Assembly (NCBI RefSeq): GCF_016741935.1
Contig: NZ_JAERRG010000009.1
Location: 124,001 to 188,000 of the forward strand
Direction: 5' to 3'
Length of the DNA stretch: 64,000 nucleotides
Source: Streptomyces endocoffeicus
Lineage (GTDB): Bacteria > Actinomycetota > Actinomycetes > Streptomycetales > Streptomycetaceae
The position numbers and the translations under genes were made by a program. Shown piece by piece: positions 49,954 through 58,078 of this stretch; within the stretch, counting starts at the first letter, position 1; every line of letters starts with the position of its first letter. The notes under the pieces were generated by a model. The model had not been told where the DNA came from, did no database searches, and saw only the letters and a list, made by a program, of their open reading frames with translations.

Positions 49954-50326
49954 TGGATCGACAACAACTTCCGCCGATTCCTCGGCATCGACCCGATCCA
50001 GATCCACGAGTACGTCACCGGCCACGGTGACCTGCACTGGGCCAACCTCACCGGACAACCCCTGGTGCTGCTCGGCTGGGAGAACTGGGGCCGACTCCCG
50101 GTCGGCTACGACATTGGACTCCTGGGGGTCTACTCCCTGACCGCGCCCGCGGCTGCCGCCCGCATCCACCACGAGTTCAGCCACATCCTCGACACGGCGG
50201 CCGGCCGAACTGGTCGCGCTCGGCCAGCTGCTGCAGGCCTGCAGCAGAGGTGTCCACCCCACGCTCACCCCGCACATCGAGCGCCGGGCCGAACACCTCA
50301 CCGGCACCCCCGTGCCCGCGTCCTGA
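49954..50326 (+). pseudogene. Aminoglycoside-phosphotransferase-like kinase, C-terminal remnant
   Basis: The first frame gives WIDNNFRRFLGIDPIQIHEY, VTGHGDLHWANLTGQP (the kinase catalytic HGDLHxxN motif) and YDIGLLGVYSLTAPAAAARI. Near 50,205 the similarity jumps frame to PAELVALGQLLQACSRGVHP, ending at TGA 50,326. The N-terminal lobe is missing. It has no start codon and lies upstream of an intact but different phosphotransferase gene. Confidence 0.7.
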
Positions 50327-50393
50327 TCGACCCGACCACCTGGCGCCCGCTCATCATCTGGCCGCTATCGTTGTGCGCTTCGACGAGGAGACC

Positions 50394-51494
50394 ATGTCCA
50401 CCGCATCTCACCAGCCCGCCCCCAAGCCTGTCGCCGCGCCTTCCACACCCGGCCGCACCGCGGAGGGGGAGCAGATCATGGCGGTCGCCGACACGCTCGT
50501 GCTCGCGTACGGGCTGCACCCGGCAAAAATATCGCGAATCCCGGAGGGCACCGCGACGGACAACTACGTCATCGTGAATCAAACGGGCCAGCGGCACTTC
50601 GCCAAGGTCTACCGTACTCGAGAACACTTGGTTCTGGAGCGGGCGTCGGTCGAACTGTCCGAGTACGCCGCCGACGGAGGTGTCGCGACCGCGCGGGCAA
50701 CCCGCACGCGCGAGCACGAACTCATCGAGACCCACGGCCGCGTGCCAATGTCCCTATGGTCGTACGTGGCACACACCGAGACTGCCGAGGGCAACCTGAC
50801 TGCTGCACGGTGGGCAGCGGTCGGCACAGCGATGGGCCGTCTCCACACCCGGCTCGCCGCTCACCCCGCCGCCGCACCCACCCTGGAACCTGGTGCCGCG
50901 GTGTGCGATGTGGTCACCGCACGGGACCGCTTCGAGCGCCTGATTCATGCGTACCTGAACAGGCCCAGACTTGGGGAATTCGAGACGTGGGCGTTGCAGG
51001 CGGCGCGTGAGCGACAAGCCATCTTGGGGGACGTCGAGCGCACCCTCGCTTCGCTTCCACAGCTGACCGTCCAGGTCTTGCACGGCGACATGGCCGGCCC
51101 CAACGTTTTGTTCGAGAACAACGAGGTAGCCGCGATCGTGGACTTCCGGCCGCCCACACCCGGGTACCTCGCCTGGGAGATCGCGCGTCTTGGCTGTGAC
51201 CCCAAGAGCGTGCTGGACAACAGTGCGGAGAGCTGGCTCACCGGATACACCGATCTCGCCCTGGCCTACCGGGACGCCAACCCGACGGCGTCCGCGGATG
51301 ACCTCTTGTCCTCGCTTCGTGTCGGCTGTGCAGCCATGCTCTGCTCAGCCTTTCCGTTGTCGGTACCGGTGGAACGACCGCACATCGTCGACGACGCACT
51401 TGAGGCCTACGGGCGGGTGCGGCACGAGGCAGCTCTGGTGCTGCTGGACCGGCTACCTATTTTGGAGGAGGCCCTGCGTGACACTCTTCGCTGA
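50394..51494 (+). CDS. Phosphotransferase of the aminoglycoside/homoserine kinase fold
   Basis: 366 residues from ATG 50394 with GAGGAG five bases upstream. N-lobe: NYVIVNQTGQRHFAKVYRTR with the ATP-binding Lys. C-lobe: TVQVLHGDMAGPNVLFENNE (catalytic HGDMxxxN) and VAAIVDFRPPTPGYLAWEIA (metal-binding Asp). Members phosphorylate hydroxyls of aminoglycosides, choline, homoserine or other small molecules; the substrate here cannot be told. It stands alone after the kinase remnant, in accessory DNA, so a resistance or modification role is possible. Confidence 0.82.
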   Translation: MSTASHQPAPKPVAAPSTPGRTAEGEQIMAVADTLVLAYGLHPAKISRIPEGTATDNYVIVNQTGQRHFAKVYRTREHLVLERASVELSEYAADGGVATARATRTREHELIETHGRVPMSLWSYVAHTETAEGNLTAARWAAVGTAMGRLHTRLAAHPAAAPTLEPGAAVCDVVTARDRFERLIHAYLNRPRLGEFETWALQAARERQAILGDVERTLASLPQLTVQVLHGDMAGPNVLFENNEVAAIVDFRPPTPGYLAWEIARLGCDPKSVLDNSAESWLTGYTDLALAYRDANPTASADDLLSSLRVGCAAMLCSAFPLSVPVERPHIVDDALEAYGRVRHEAALVLLDRLPILEEALRDTLR

Positions 51495-51675
51495 GTTCAT
51501 GACCCCTATGGCCGGCGTAAATCACGCAAGCCGCAACCCCGGACAGCGGACTCGCCTGTCCGGCCTGCTGTAGCAGCAGGGCACTCAGGGTCGGCCGAGG
51601 GCGCGAAGGCCGGCGCGCCGAGCTCGGGGTGGAGCCGGGCGGCGGCCGCGGTAGGTCAGGAGAACGGGGCGGCGA

Positions 51676-52197
51676 TCATCTGGTGAGCTGGTCCACCCGA
51701 AGCAGGTCGTCGGGGCTGATGTGGATCGCGGCGATGTTGGCGAGCCACTGCATCCACACCGGCTCGATGCCGGGCGCGGCCTCGAACTCGGCGTCTGTGA
51801 TGCGTCCCTGGGCGTAGGCGACCGTCCGGTCTGCCAACTCCTGTAGAGCGTCGGGAGCGATCCAGCGGACGTTCTTCGTCTCGCGGGCGCTCGGGATGAG
51901 GTCGCCGGTGACGGTGGCCTGGTAGATGGTCCAGTCGTGGCCGGTGCCGCGTGCACCGGGAAGGCGGCGGCATGGGTTGTCCCGCCAGCAGCCGGTGACG
52001 TGGGTGAGGCCGGTGACGGTGAGGCCGAGTTCTTACTCGACCTTGGCGCGGCCCGCGTCCTCGGCGGTCCCGTGGTCGTCGATGTGGTCGGCGGTAGGTG
52101 CCGTGCCGGGCGGGAAGGTGGCGCGGTCGAACATCAGGTAGCGGCCCTAGTGATCGGTGATGACGATGCCGACCGAGGTGTTGTCGCAGGTCTTCAT
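51676..52197 (-). pseudogene. Nudix hydrolase with two nonsense codons
   Basis: From ATG 52197 the frame stays open in register for 174 codons except for TAG at codon 17 (52,147-52,149) and TAA at codon 55 (52,033-52,035), the latter inside the Nudix box (KVE-stop-ELGL). The rest is clear: MKTCDNTSVGIVITDH, GRYLMFDRATFPPGTAPTAD, GTGHDWTIYQATVTGDLIP, then RETKNVRWIAPDALQELADR. It is related to the intact gene at 49,357. No indel has occurred, so the inactivation looks recent. Confidence 0.85.
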
Positions 52198-52234
52198 GGT
52201 CTCGTTCCTGGTGGGTGCTGGAGGTCAGGCGGCT

Positions 52235-52312
52235 CTACCTTCTTGAACAGGTTGATCGAGCCATTCGTAGGGTCCTACCTTCTTGATCGGGTTGATCAAG
52301 GCCACTTGTAGG
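52235..52312. repeat. Imperfect direct repeat of about 38 bp
   Basis: Two copies starting ctaccttcttga (52,235 and 52,275), each continuing with a ggttgatc core and ending near cttgtagg/ttcgtagg. They lie between the Nudix pseudogene and the DUF397 gene. No gene is supported in 52,198-52,654. Confidence 0.7.
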
Positions 52313-52596
52313 ATCTGGAGGCCCAGAGACACCGGGTATGGCTTTCGTAGGGTCGCCCTCGATGGCTCCCCCAACCTGGCCGCCCGGTGTCTCACGACGG
52401 CCTGACCGCTGATTAGGAGCCGCGAGTACCGCGTCGTACATCGGCGCCGTCGGCCTCCAGTCCGATGCCGGCGCATGCCTCGACGAGGGCCTGGCGGGCG
52501 GGAGCTGCTGGCAAAGGAGCCATGCCGAGACCGTAGCCGTGATCCATCCGTGCGCACCGTCACCTCTCGTCAGGACAGCAGGTAGAAAGACGAGGT

Positions 52597-52625
52597 GGCC
52601 CCCCTCAACTGCTCTGAGGGGGGCC
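52597..52625. terminator. Strong hairpin terminator
   Basis: Perfect 11-bp stem GGCCCCCCTCA (52597-52607) and TGAGGGGGGCC (52615-52625) with a seven-base loop, 30 bases after the DUF397 stop codon on the minus strand. It should end the XRE-DUF397 transcript. Confidence 0.85.
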
Positions 52626-52654
52626 GCCGGGATGTTGGTAACAGGGTCAGTGCG

Positions 52655-52885
52655 TCAGCTCTTGAACTCGCCGTTGCGGATGCCTGTCACGAAGGCGTCC
52701 CAGGACGCGCGCGGGAAGCGCAGCGCGGGTCCCAGCTTGTTCTTGGAGTCACGGACACCGACCTCCGAGGGGAGGTCAGCGGCCTCGACGCAGTTGCCGG
52801 TGCCGCCGCTGCTGTAAGAGGACTTGAACCAGGCACCCTCTGGGGCGACGGTCGTGGAGGGCTGGTGTGTGCGATGTGTATTGAT
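52655..52885 (-). CDS. DUF397 protein, start codon unclear
   Basis: About 70 residues with the DUF397 signature WFKSSYSSGGTGNCVEAADL, VGVRDSKNKLGPALRF and SWDAFVTGIRNGEFKS. In Streptomyces such proteins are encoded next to XRE/DUF5753 regulators and act as their partners in development or metabolite control. Between the in-frame stop upstream and the first conserved residue there is no ATG, GTG or TTG; an ATC at 52,885, ten bases after AGGAAAG, is the only reasonable place, so the start is either a rare codon or mutated. It follows the XRE gene stop by seven bases. Confidence 0.75.
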   Translation of the reverse strand: MNTHRTHQPSTTVAPEGAWFKSSYSSGGTGNCVEAADLPSEVGVRDSKNKLGPALRFPRASWDAFVTGIRNGEFKS

Positions 52886-52892
52886 GGCTCTG

Positions 52893-53777
52893 CTACTTTC
52901 CTGCTAGTTCTTTCAGAAGAGCGATGGTCTCTTCGAGGCCCAAGGCGACCCCGACCATCGCGTTGAACCGGCGCTGAAACCGGTCGACCTCGCGGGGCTT
53001 GTCCGAAGTGGAAACGGCGCCCCACGCGTTGTCTGTCTGCACTCGTGAGGGAAGCTCACCGAGGTCCAAGATCGCAAAGTCATTAATCGATCTGTACCCC
53101 CGCCTGAACGGCAGCACCTGCACCGAGATGTGATCGGAGCGTGCGAGCTCGGCGATTTCCAGGTACTGCTCTCGCATCACCTCCTCGCCACCCACTGGGA
53201 TGCGCAGAGCGGCCTCTCCCAGGATGACGCGAAGACGCGCGTCGTCACGGGCCAGAACGCGCCTCTTACGCTCCATACGGAGGTCCACGTGGCGCTGTAC
53301 GAACTCGGCTGTGGTGTCCTCCACCGGGCGCTGTTCCTCGAACAGGGCGCGGGCGTACGCCGGAGTCTGGAGGAGCCCGTAGATGAGCGTCGGATGGTAG
53401 GCAAGGATCTGTGTGGACTCCGCCTCCAAGCCGACGTAGTGAGGCATCCCTGCCGGCATGTGCGCGCGGTACTGGGTGAGCCATTCGTCGGACGGGGACT
53501 CGCGGTTCAGCTCGACCAGCTGCTCGATCAGCTCCTGGTCGCTGACGCTGTAACGCTTCAAGAGGGTCCGCAGGTCGCCCACGTTGCGGCGGAAGTTCAG
53601 CTCTCCGTTCTCGATCCGGGCCAGTGAAGCTTCCGAGAGCCTGAGTCCGCGGACGGCGTCCTTGCGGGTCATTCCTCGGGCTCGGCCGTCTTCCACCGGA
53701 TGGCAGTTCTCCCGCAGGTGTCTGAGCTGGGTGCCAAGCTCCAAACGCCTTCCGCTCGCCCCTCGCTTCGCCGCCAT
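52893..53777 (-). CDS. XRE-family regulator with DUF5753 domain
   Basis: 294 residues from ATG 53777. The N-terminal helix-turn-helix reads GTQLRHLRENCHPVEDGRAR, then RKDAVRGLRLSEASLARIEN and GELNFRRNVGDLRTLLKRY. The C-terminal ~190 residues are the DUF5753 domain (YVGLEAESTQILAYHPTLIY, LLQTPAYARALFEEQ, ISVQVLPFRRGYRS, FAILDLGE). Such regulators pair with DUF397 proteins and with anti-sigma-like ATPases; all three types are neighbours here (DUF397 just downstream, ATPase divergent at 54,058). Confidence 0.9.
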   Translation of the reverse strand: MAAKRGASGRRLELGTQLRHLRENCHPVEDGRARGMTRKDAVRGLRLSEASLARIENGELNFRRNVGDLRTLLKRYSVSDQELIEQLVELNRESPSDEWLTQYRAHMPAGMPHYVGLEAESTQILAYHPTLIYGLLQTPAYARALFEEQRPVEDTTAEFVQRHVDLRMERKRRVLARDDARLRVILGEAALRIPVGGEEVMREQYLEIAELARSDHISVQVLPFRRGYRSINDFAILDLGELPSRVQTDNAWGAVSTSDKPREVDRFQRRFNAMVGVALGLEETIALLKELAGK

Positions 53778-54057
53778 CTGTGCACCACCCCCATGTCTGT
53801 GCGCGGGTTGATCACTGCTGTGCGCAGAGTGTTGCACCACCTGTGCCCCCATCGCAGCCCCCTGTGCACGTTCCGGCATATGCCAGTTTGCTTCTCTCTG
53901 AAAATTCAACGGCGATCCAGTTGCTTTGCAACACAGCTCACCGCCAACGTAGTTGAGCCAGCACAAGCCATGACGGGGTTTGTGGTGAAAGTCGCACGTC
54001 AGTGCGGCGATCCTGCGCTCCCGTCGGCCCCTATCAGGACGTGCGGAGGACAGGGCA

Positions 54058-54624
54058 ATGACACTGACTGCGACAGCTCCAGCGGGCCTTGATGCCGAGG
54101 CTCACGATCATGTGGTTAAGGGCATGGCGCTGTCATTCGTGAGGACCCCGCGTGCCGACGGCCAGACGGTCGGCACGGTCACCGAGCCGGACAGGGTCTG
54201 GCCCGGCCTTGTCCGCCGCAGCAGCCGCAGGGAACTGAGGCGCTGGGGTCTCAGCTGCTACTCCGAGTCCGTCGCGCTCCTCCTGACGGAGCTGGTCACC
54301 AACGCTCTCTGCCACGGATACGGCACTGACGTCGATGTGCGAATGCACCTAACCGGCACGCGCCTGTGCCTCGAAGTTCGGAATGGCTCGCTGGCGCGTC
54401 CAGTACCACGTAAGGCGGATCCTCTCGACGAAAACGGTCGCGGTCTTGTTCTCGTGGACGCCATCGCCGACGAATGGGGCGTGAGCGACGACGGCACGAC
54501 CACCTGGTGCTCCTTCTTCCTCCTGCGAGGCGCTGCCGAGCAGCAAGGGGATGACCGAGCATCGCGGCTTCCCGATTCGCGCCCGGCCTCTCAACCCACA
54601 GGCCGCACAGCAGCGAGGGCGTAA
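54058..54624 (+). CDS. Anti-sigma-like ATP-binding protein (HATPase_c)
   Basis: 188 residues. GHKL-type ATPase domain: N-box ESVALLLTELVTNALCHGYG, and the G1 segment DENGRGLVLVDAIADEWGVS, with a closing TTTWCSFFL strand. This is the short RsbW-like class very common in Streptomyces beside XRE/DUF397 genes, where members bind or phosphorylate anti-sigma antagonists. The tail after residue 165 is Pro/Ser/Arg-rich and disordered. ATG 54058 is divergent from the XRE gene; the 280-base space between them should hold both promoters. Confidence 0.85.
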   Translation: MTLTATAPAGLDAEAHDHVVKGMALSFVRTPRADGQTVGTVTEPDRVWPGLVRRSSRRELRRWGLSCYSESVALLLTELVTNALCHGYGTDVDVRMHLTGTRLCLEVRNGSLARPVPRKADPLDENGRGLVLVDAIADEWGVSDDGTTTWCSFFLLRGAAEQQGDDRASRLPDSRPASQPTGRTAARA

Positions 54625-54777
54625 ACGGGCCTGGCCCGCCCATGCCGACGACTGCCCGGCCGTACACCAGTATCGGCAAGGACGTCCGGTTTGTCGTGTC
54701 CGATGGCGCCGACCGCCCTCTGATCGGCTGACCCGATAGCGCCTGACCACCCACTAGTCATGGAACGAAGGAGTCCC

Positions 54778-55218
54778 ATGAACCCGCAGATGCAGCCCAC
54801 TTCCGAGGCCGGACCTTCGAACGCCTTAGCGGGCCAGGGCGCGGCGAACGGCAGCGGCCAGGCATCGCGCATCAGGCGGGTGAACGTCGTCATCTACGCC
54901 TGTCTGCCTTCGAACCTCAATCCCCTGAAAGTGATGTCGGCAGTACGCCGCTACGTCGACGCCCGGGACTGGACCGTCGTCGAAGAGGTGATCGACCGCG
55001 CGGCGGTGAGCACCGTGGCCGCCATTCGGGAGCACTGGCCGCGGGTCGCGCAGATGATCGAGCCCTGCCAGGCCCAGGGCATCGTCACCCCGACGCGCTC
55101 CATGTGCGGCTATCACCTCAACGAGAGGGCGGAGCTCGACGAATGGCTCTCCGCCCATGCCGCCTGGGTGCTCAACACCTGGCCTGACAGCCGTGCACGC
55201 GGCGCGGTGCGGGCATGA
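54778..55218 (+). CDS. Hypothetical protein with resolvase-like N-terminal fold
   Basis: 146 residues from ATG 54778 with AAGGAG five bases upstream. The stretch RVNVVIYACLPSNLNPLKVM, RRYVDARDWTVVEEVIDRA and WPRVAQMIEPCQAQGIV resembles the alpha/beta fold of serine-recombinase N-terminal domains without the catalytic Ser, a pattern met in small Streptomyces accessory proteins. The C-terminus (YHLNERAELDEWLSAHAAWV) is helical. It overlaps the next gene by four bases (55,215-55,218). Role unknown. Confidence 0.65.
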   Translation: MNPQMQPTSEAGPSNALAGQGAANGSGQASRIRRVNVVIYACLPSNLNPLKVMSAVRRYVDARDWTVVEEVIDRAAVSTVAAIREHWPRVAQMIEPCQAQGIVTPTRSMCGYHLNERAELDEWLSAHAAWVLNTWPDSRARGAVRA

Positions 55219-55592
55219 CCGGCCCCGGTGCGGACGGACTGCCCGTGAAGCGCGAAGCGCAGACGCCCGTCGTGGACCGGGCCACGATGCGGGCGCGCGC
55301 TGCGCTGCTCCTCGCGCCGGGCGTCGAGCCTCCGACTGGTGAGGCCCTGGCCGCCCTGAAACGAGATCTGCGAGACGACATCGCGGCGCTGCTTCCGGAG
55401 GTGGAGAAGGCCGCGCTTGGCTTGCGCAAGGGCGACCTCACCAGGGCTTTCGCCATGGTCTGCTGCTGCGAAGCCCGAACGCGCCTCACGCCGTTGGGCA
55501 CCGCACGCGACCCCACCACCCATACCACGCTCCTCGCGCGTTCGGTCAACGCCCTCCTGGACCACCTGGAACGCCTCGGCGCCCAGCGGTGA
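55215..55592 (+). CDS. DUF6415-like small protein
   Basis: 125 residues, mostly helical: TMRARAALLLAPGVEPPTGE, LRDDIAALLPEVEKAALGL and HTTLLARSVNALLDHLERL. This matches my memory of a Streptomyces family (DUF6415) linked by context to natural product loci; the biochemical role is unknown. ATG 55215 overlaps the preceding stop, so both are translated together. Confidence 0.65.
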   Translation: MTGPGADGLPVKREAQTPVVDRATMRARAALLLAPGVEPPTGEALAALKRDLRDDIAALLPEVEKAALGLRKGDLTRAFAMVCCCEARTRLTPLGTARDPTTHTTLLARSVNALLDHLERLGAQR

Positions 55593-55670
55593 CCCCACCG
55601 CCGCACATCACGCGGGCCCCCGTTCCCACGGCGCGGCCTGCTTGCCACATACGTACGACGGAGATGAACC

Positions 55671-55910
55671 ATGCCCAGCGACGTTCCGCCGGTGACGGCG
55701 AACCGTGAATGGATGGACCGGGACAACGCCAGTCCACTGCGGAGTGGGGTACGCCTCCAGCCCAATCAGAACCGGCGGCTGATGGGCGTGCTCCTCGCGA
55801 ACAACGAGAAGGCGGTCACTCACCGCCGCTCAGGCGCCATCGCGCGTAATCGCCTATTCGCTGCCCCGTCCCGGCGGATCGCCGGAAAGCGACTGGGCGC
55901 AGATCCGTGA
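55671..55910 (+). CDS. Short hypothetical protein, possibly frameshifted
   Basis: 79 codons from ATG 55671, with GGAG nine bases upstream. The first ~45 residues look real (TANREWMDRDNASPLRSGVR, MGVLLANNEKAV). After that the frame becomes Arg-rich, while another frame at 55,850-55,990 gives VIAYSLPRPGGSPESDWAQI and RELAAQSDFAISLSLHDETG. A frameshift in one longer gene is likely. A further frame at 56,015-56,080 shows a hydrophobic LLIVAVVAGLVIPIMI segment without a start codon. Confidence 0.35.
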   Translation: MPSDVPPVTANREWMDRDNASPLRSGVRLQPNQNRRLMGVLLANNEKAVTHRRSGAIARNRLFAAPSRRIAGKRLGADP

Positions 55911-56082
55911 ACTGGCCGCCCAGTCGGACTTCGCCATCAGCCTGTCCCTCCACGACGAGACCGGCCCCTCGGACCCGATGACGCGGCCCGACTGGCTGGC
56001 AGTGGTGTCTGCAGCTCCTCATCGTCGCGGTCGTCGCCGGACTCGTAATACCCATCATGATCACGTACGGAGAGGCAAGCCC

Positions 56083-56298
56083 GTGACCTTCGAGGCATTC
56101 CCGGACCGTCCGCCGCAACACCTGCCGCGCCGCGACCCGCAGACCGGGCTACGCGCGATCGTCCCCGAGGAGCCGGAGCCGCTGCCGGTGAACCTGTTCT
56201 GCGTGCCGGCCGGCCAGGTGCCCGAGAGCCGTCTCAACCTCTCTCGCCTGCGCCGCGTCCGCGTCGTGGCCGATGAGGGACCGGAGCCTGCTGCATGA
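56083..56298 (+). CDS. Small hypothetical protein
   Basis: 71 residues from a GTG at 56083 with GGAGAGG upstream. Pro/Arg-rich start (PDRPPQHLPRRDPQTGLRAI), then VPEEPEPLPVNLFCVPAGQV and a basic end. The TGA overlaps the ATG of the methyltransferase gene, which supports both start choices. No family is recognised. Confidence 0.5.
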   Translation: MTFEAFPDRPPQHLPRRDPQTGLRAIVPEEPEPLPVNLFCVPAGQVPESRLNLSRLRRVRVVADEGPEPAA

Positions 56299-56953
56299 CG
56301 AGAGCGCCGATGCCCTCGCGCGGCGAGTGGGACGAGTGGTACGGCAGCCGTACCGACCGCCTCGTCGGCGACATTGAGAGCGAAGCCGTCTCCAGCGTGT
56401 GCGTCCGAGGCCGGGCATGAAAGCCGCGGACATTGGCTGCGGCACCGTCCGGTGGACGCGCCAGCTCGCCCACTGGGGCGTGCAGGTGACCGGCTACGAC
56501 CACTCCCGCGAGGCGATCCGGCAGGCGAGGCAGGCTGCCCCCGACCTCCGCTACGAGGTATGGGACGTGGACCGGGACATCCCCAGGAGCTTGACGCCGG
56601 GCAGCGTCGACCTGATCACGTGCCGCCTGGCCATCGCCTACCCGGGCCGAGGCCGTTTCATGGTGGACGCGGCGCGGTGGCTTGCCCCGGGCGTCATGTT
56701 CTACGCCCCTACCCCGCCCTACCGGGACCGCGTGCCCGCCGGGGGCTTCCACCGGGGGCTGACCGAGGACGAGATCGAAGGGCTTGCGGTCGGCTGGTCC
56801 TCCCGCATCACCTACCGGCTCGGGAAACGGGCGAGAGCGATCGTGCTGTCCGGTTACGGCAGAGAGAGGCACCGCCGGACCGAGACCCGCCCGCGCTACC
56901 CGCACGGCCGAATCGAAGATCACCCTCCAACGATCACGGAAGGACTCTCGTGA
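56295..56953 (+). pseudogene. SAM-dependent methyltransferase, one frameshift
   Basis: ATG 56295 opens a frame with SRGEWDEWYGSRTDRLVGDI and ESEAVSSV, the usual start of small class I methyltransferases. The next conserved block RPRPGMKAADIGCGTVRWTR is in another frame (from 56,399), so a single shift lies near 56,400. The rest is complete: VTGYDHSREAIRQARQAAPD, VDLITCRLAIAYPGRGRFMV and GVMFYAPTPPYRD. It is either a recent pseudogene or carries a sequencing error. Coupled to the gene upstream (56,295-56,298) and to the LuxR-like gene downstream (56,950-56,953). Confidence 0.75.
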
Positions 56954-57429
56954 CCATCCGACCACCAGGCGGCCAGCTGTCCCCCCGAGAGCGGGACGCG
57001 GTTCGGCTCACGGCCGACGGCATGCCCCCCGCCCAGGCAGCCGTGGAAATGGGAGTGGGCGTCGGCAGGGTGAATGACTGCCTCCGGAACGCAACGGGGA
57101 AGTTGCGCGCGCACGAACGAACGGGCCTCGTGCACCGGGCATACGAGCAGGGCGAACTCGACCCGCCCGCGCCCGCGCCCGACGGTTTGGACATCGTGCT
57201 CACCGCGGATCAGCACTATCTGCTCCAGGCCCGTGCGGACGATCAGAGTTACAAGGCCATCGCCAAGATACGCGGGGTGCGCATCTACGACGTGCGCCAG
57301 GCCGAGCGTGCACTGATGTCCCTGCTGGGCGCCAAGTCTCCAGCGCATCTCATGAAGCGCGGCCGGGAGTTGGGCCTGCTCGGAGTGCAGAAAGAGGCGT
57401 CCAGCTCGGCTGCCGGGAGCCTGCGATGA
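56950..57429 (+). CDS. Small LuxR-type helix-turn-helix protein
   Basis: 159 residues from GTG 56950. Two helix-turn-helix-like segments are visible: QLSPRERDAVRLTADGMPPA with AQAAVEMGVGVGRVNDCLRN (classic LuxR/GerE layout), and ADDQSYKAIAKIRGVRIYDV with RQAERALMSLLGAKSPAHL. There is no sensor domain. Such double-HTH proteins may bind DNA as monomers. Its start overlaps the end of the methyltransferase gene and its stop overlaps the start of the truncated nuclease gene, so the genes were once one operon. Confidence 0.7.
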   Translation: MTIRPPGGQLSPRERDAVRLTADGMPPAQAAVEMGVGVGRVNDCLRNATGKLRAHERTGLVHRAYEQGELDPPAPAPDGLDIVLTADQHYLLQARADDQSYKAIAKIRGVRIYDVRQAERALMSLLGAKSPAHLMKRGRELGLLGVQKEASSSAAGSLR

Positions 57430-57685
57430 ATCTGCGGGTGGGCACCTACAACCTCCTCAACGGTTCGGGCGATCGTTGGCAGAACCAGATGGAGTTTCTG
57501 GCCGATCTACATTCCTGTGCCTGCCGGAGTGCACCCGGTGGGATGAAGACGACGAACGGCGCCTTTGACGGACGGCGAACAGACTGGGCCTGGCCTCATG
57601 CCGCACCTACGACACGCCCCAGGCGCGGAGCACCTCGGATCACCTGCCGATAGTCCTCGATGTGGAAGTAGGTTCGCACGTATGA
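57426..57685 (+). pseudogene. Endonuclease/exonuclease/phosphatase-family protein with internal deletion
   Basis: From ATG 57426 the protein starts like an EEP nuclease (MNLRVGTYNLLNGSGDRW, then QNQMEFLADL), and its end in another frame is also recognisable (ECTRWDEDDERRL, TYDTPQARSTSDHLPIVLDV). About 200 central residues, including most active-site blocks, are missing. The intact gene at 60,807 belongs to the same family. Confidence 0.7.
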
Positions 57686-57880
57686 CGCCGCGCACCGGCG
57701 TGGTCCACTCGCCGTGCCGGGAGCCGGTCACATAGATCACCGTCCGGCGGGCCGGTTTGCTTCGGCCCCGCCCGCTGGACGGCTTCAAAGCCCCGGCGCG
57801 GGGCGGCAGCTTCTCCTAAAGCCCCGTTGGAGAAGCGCCCCCGCGTCGGCCTAACACCACGAAGGAAGCCGAGAGCCCGC

Positions 57881-58078
57881 ATGTGCCAACACCAGCCACC
57901 CTGCCCGTCAGTTGACTCCACCGACCGGGAGACCGCCCATCTTGTGGCGCACCATCCGGAGCAGGGCTGGAGCCTTTTGTGTAACGGTGTCCTGCTCTTC
58001 GAGGACACCGGCGAACTGCTGCCTGACGGGCGGGCCCTGCCCCCTCACCGTCCGCTCCCTGCGGGGGCCGCCGCGTGA
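57881..58078 (+). CDS. Small conserved protein (DUF5999-like)
   Basis: 65 residues: CQHQPPCPSVDSTDRETAHL, VAHHPEQGWSLLCNGVLLFE and DTGELLPDGRALPPHRPL. I recall this as a highly conserved Streptomyces family (DUF5999). Three cysteines in CQHQPPC and LLCNG could bind metal. The stop overlaps the GTG of the downstream methyltransferase by four bases. Function unknown. Confidence 0.8.
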   Translation: MCQHQPPCPSVDSTDRETAHLVAHHPEQGWSLLCNGVLLFEDTGELLPDGRALPPHRPLPAGAAA

